7,739 nt of DNA from Pseudomonadota bacterium (GTDB taxonomy: Bacteria > Pseudomonadota > Gammaproteobacteria > Steroidobacterales > Steroidobacteraceae): contig JAPTUI010000196.1 of the NCBI GenBank assembly GCA_028067895.1, positions 1 through 7,739 of the forward strand, written 5' to 3'. The translations under genes and the position numbers were made by a program. Below are positions 7,271-7,739 of this stretch, one piece after another; the stretch's first letter is position 1, and each line of letters opens with the position of its first letter. A model generated the notes under the pieces. The model saw nothing but the letters and a program-made list of their open reading frames with translations. It had not been told where the DNA came from and made no database searches.

Positions 7271-7739
7271 TTATGCGGCATTGGCGGCTCGCGCTCTCTT
7301 GGGCGAATTTGCTCGCGCTCTGATCACGATTTCTCTATTGCCGGTCGGTGTTGGAATGAGTCCGGGCTTTTCGACTTTCTGGCCAGCCGATAGCTTCGCC
7401 CAGTATCCGCGGTGCGGCACGGGGATGCCGGCGCGGCGGCACGCCTTCGCAAGGCCCACGTCTGTGACGCCATACGTTTCCGCCAACGTCGCAATTGGCT
7501 GCGACCAGACCAGATCGTAGAGCTCCTGGCGGCTGAACCGATGAACATGGTGGCCGGTGTTCGTGACCACGCTCTTATCATCTTGAGTCTTTCTCTTGCC
7601 GCGGGTACTTCTGGATGCACCGATCCCTCGTAGTCGCTCCCCGTGGCGATCGAGAACAGTCTGCCGGTCTTCCGTCTGGAAGTAGGCGTATCCGGCGGTC
7701 GTCTTCGGATCCTTATGATTGAGAACGGCGCCAACCAGA
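7271..7739 (-). CDS. Tyrosine recombinase (integrase) C-terminal part with fused HTH-like domain, 5' partial
   Basis: On the minus strand the frame is open from the window edge to a TAA at 7271-7273, giving 155 residues of a longer protein. The first visible residues, LVGAVLNHKDPKTTAGYAYF, are the end of a phage-type tyrosine recombinase: the LxHxxxxTTxxY signature with the His at 7715-7717 and the nucleophilic Tyr at 7688-7690. The catalytic Arg, Lys and His-x-x-Arg boxes must lie outside the window. A charged linker follows, then without a stop a helix-turn-helix-like segment (FSRQELYDLVWSQPIATLAE, then YGVTDVGLAKACRRAGIP and HRGYWAKL). I know this segment as a small standalone or N-terminal domain of unknown function. 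A GTG at 7568-7570 could start the domain as a separate protein, but it has only a weak binding site. This is presumably the integrase that placed the element at tRNA-Pro; its 5' end points toward the predicted intact tRNA. Confidence 0.85.
   Translation of the reverse strand, partial: LVGAVLNHKDPKTTAGYAYFQTEDRQTVLDRHGERLRGIGASRSTRGKRKTQDDKSVVTNTGHHVHRFSRQELYDLVWSQPIATLAETYGVTDVGLAKACRRAGIPVPHRGYWAKLSAGQKVEKPGLIPTPTGNREIVIRARANSPKRARAANAA

Noticed and set aside
7158..7520. Plus-strand open frame of 120 codons near the right end
   Set aside because: It is antisense to the integrase tail, whose minus-strand protein has clear recombinase and helix-turn-helix-like motifs.

Overview
The window reads as a defence-rich accessory region of a GC-rich bacterium, probably a proteobacterium: codons are strongly G/C-ending and the tRNA fragment encodes its own CCA end. 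The sequence does not name the species.

Left part (1-2914, + strand): the 3' nearly complete part of hsdR, the motor and nuclease subunit of a type I restriction-modification system. Its first few dozen codons, and presumably hsdM and hsdS, lie to the left of the window. Next comes a short spacer with a GC-rich hairpin but no gene.

Boundary (3051-3095, - strand): the 3' part of a proline tRNA (anticodon CGG), from the anticodon loop to the encoded CCA, with no 5' part. This is the usual scar of a tRNA-targeting integrative element. Its orientation puts the element to the right, so the DNA from about 3096 onward should be the inserted element, and an intact tRNA-Pro should lie beyond the right edge.

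Element interior: about 500 bases at the left end hold no convincing gene, only a strong hairpin and a possible gene remnant. They are followed by a two-gene operon, an AAA+ ATPase (3602-4669) and a subtilisin-like S8 serine protease (4566-7100). These match the IetA/IetS pair, first described as a plasmid-stabilising toxin-antitoxin pair on an Agrobacterium Ti plasmid and later listed among anti-phage systems. All Walker and catalytic residues are present and the genes overlap by about 100 bases, so the module looks functional and co-expressed.

Right end (7271-7739, - strand): the C-terminal part of a tyrosine recombinase, open to the window edge, with no start codon upstream inside the window. 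It carries the conserved His and nucleophilic Tyr, then continues without a stop into a small helix-turn-helix-like domain not normally part of integrases. Together the window suggests a compact integrative element carrying IetAS and its own integrase, inserted at tRNA-Pro next to a type I restriction locus.
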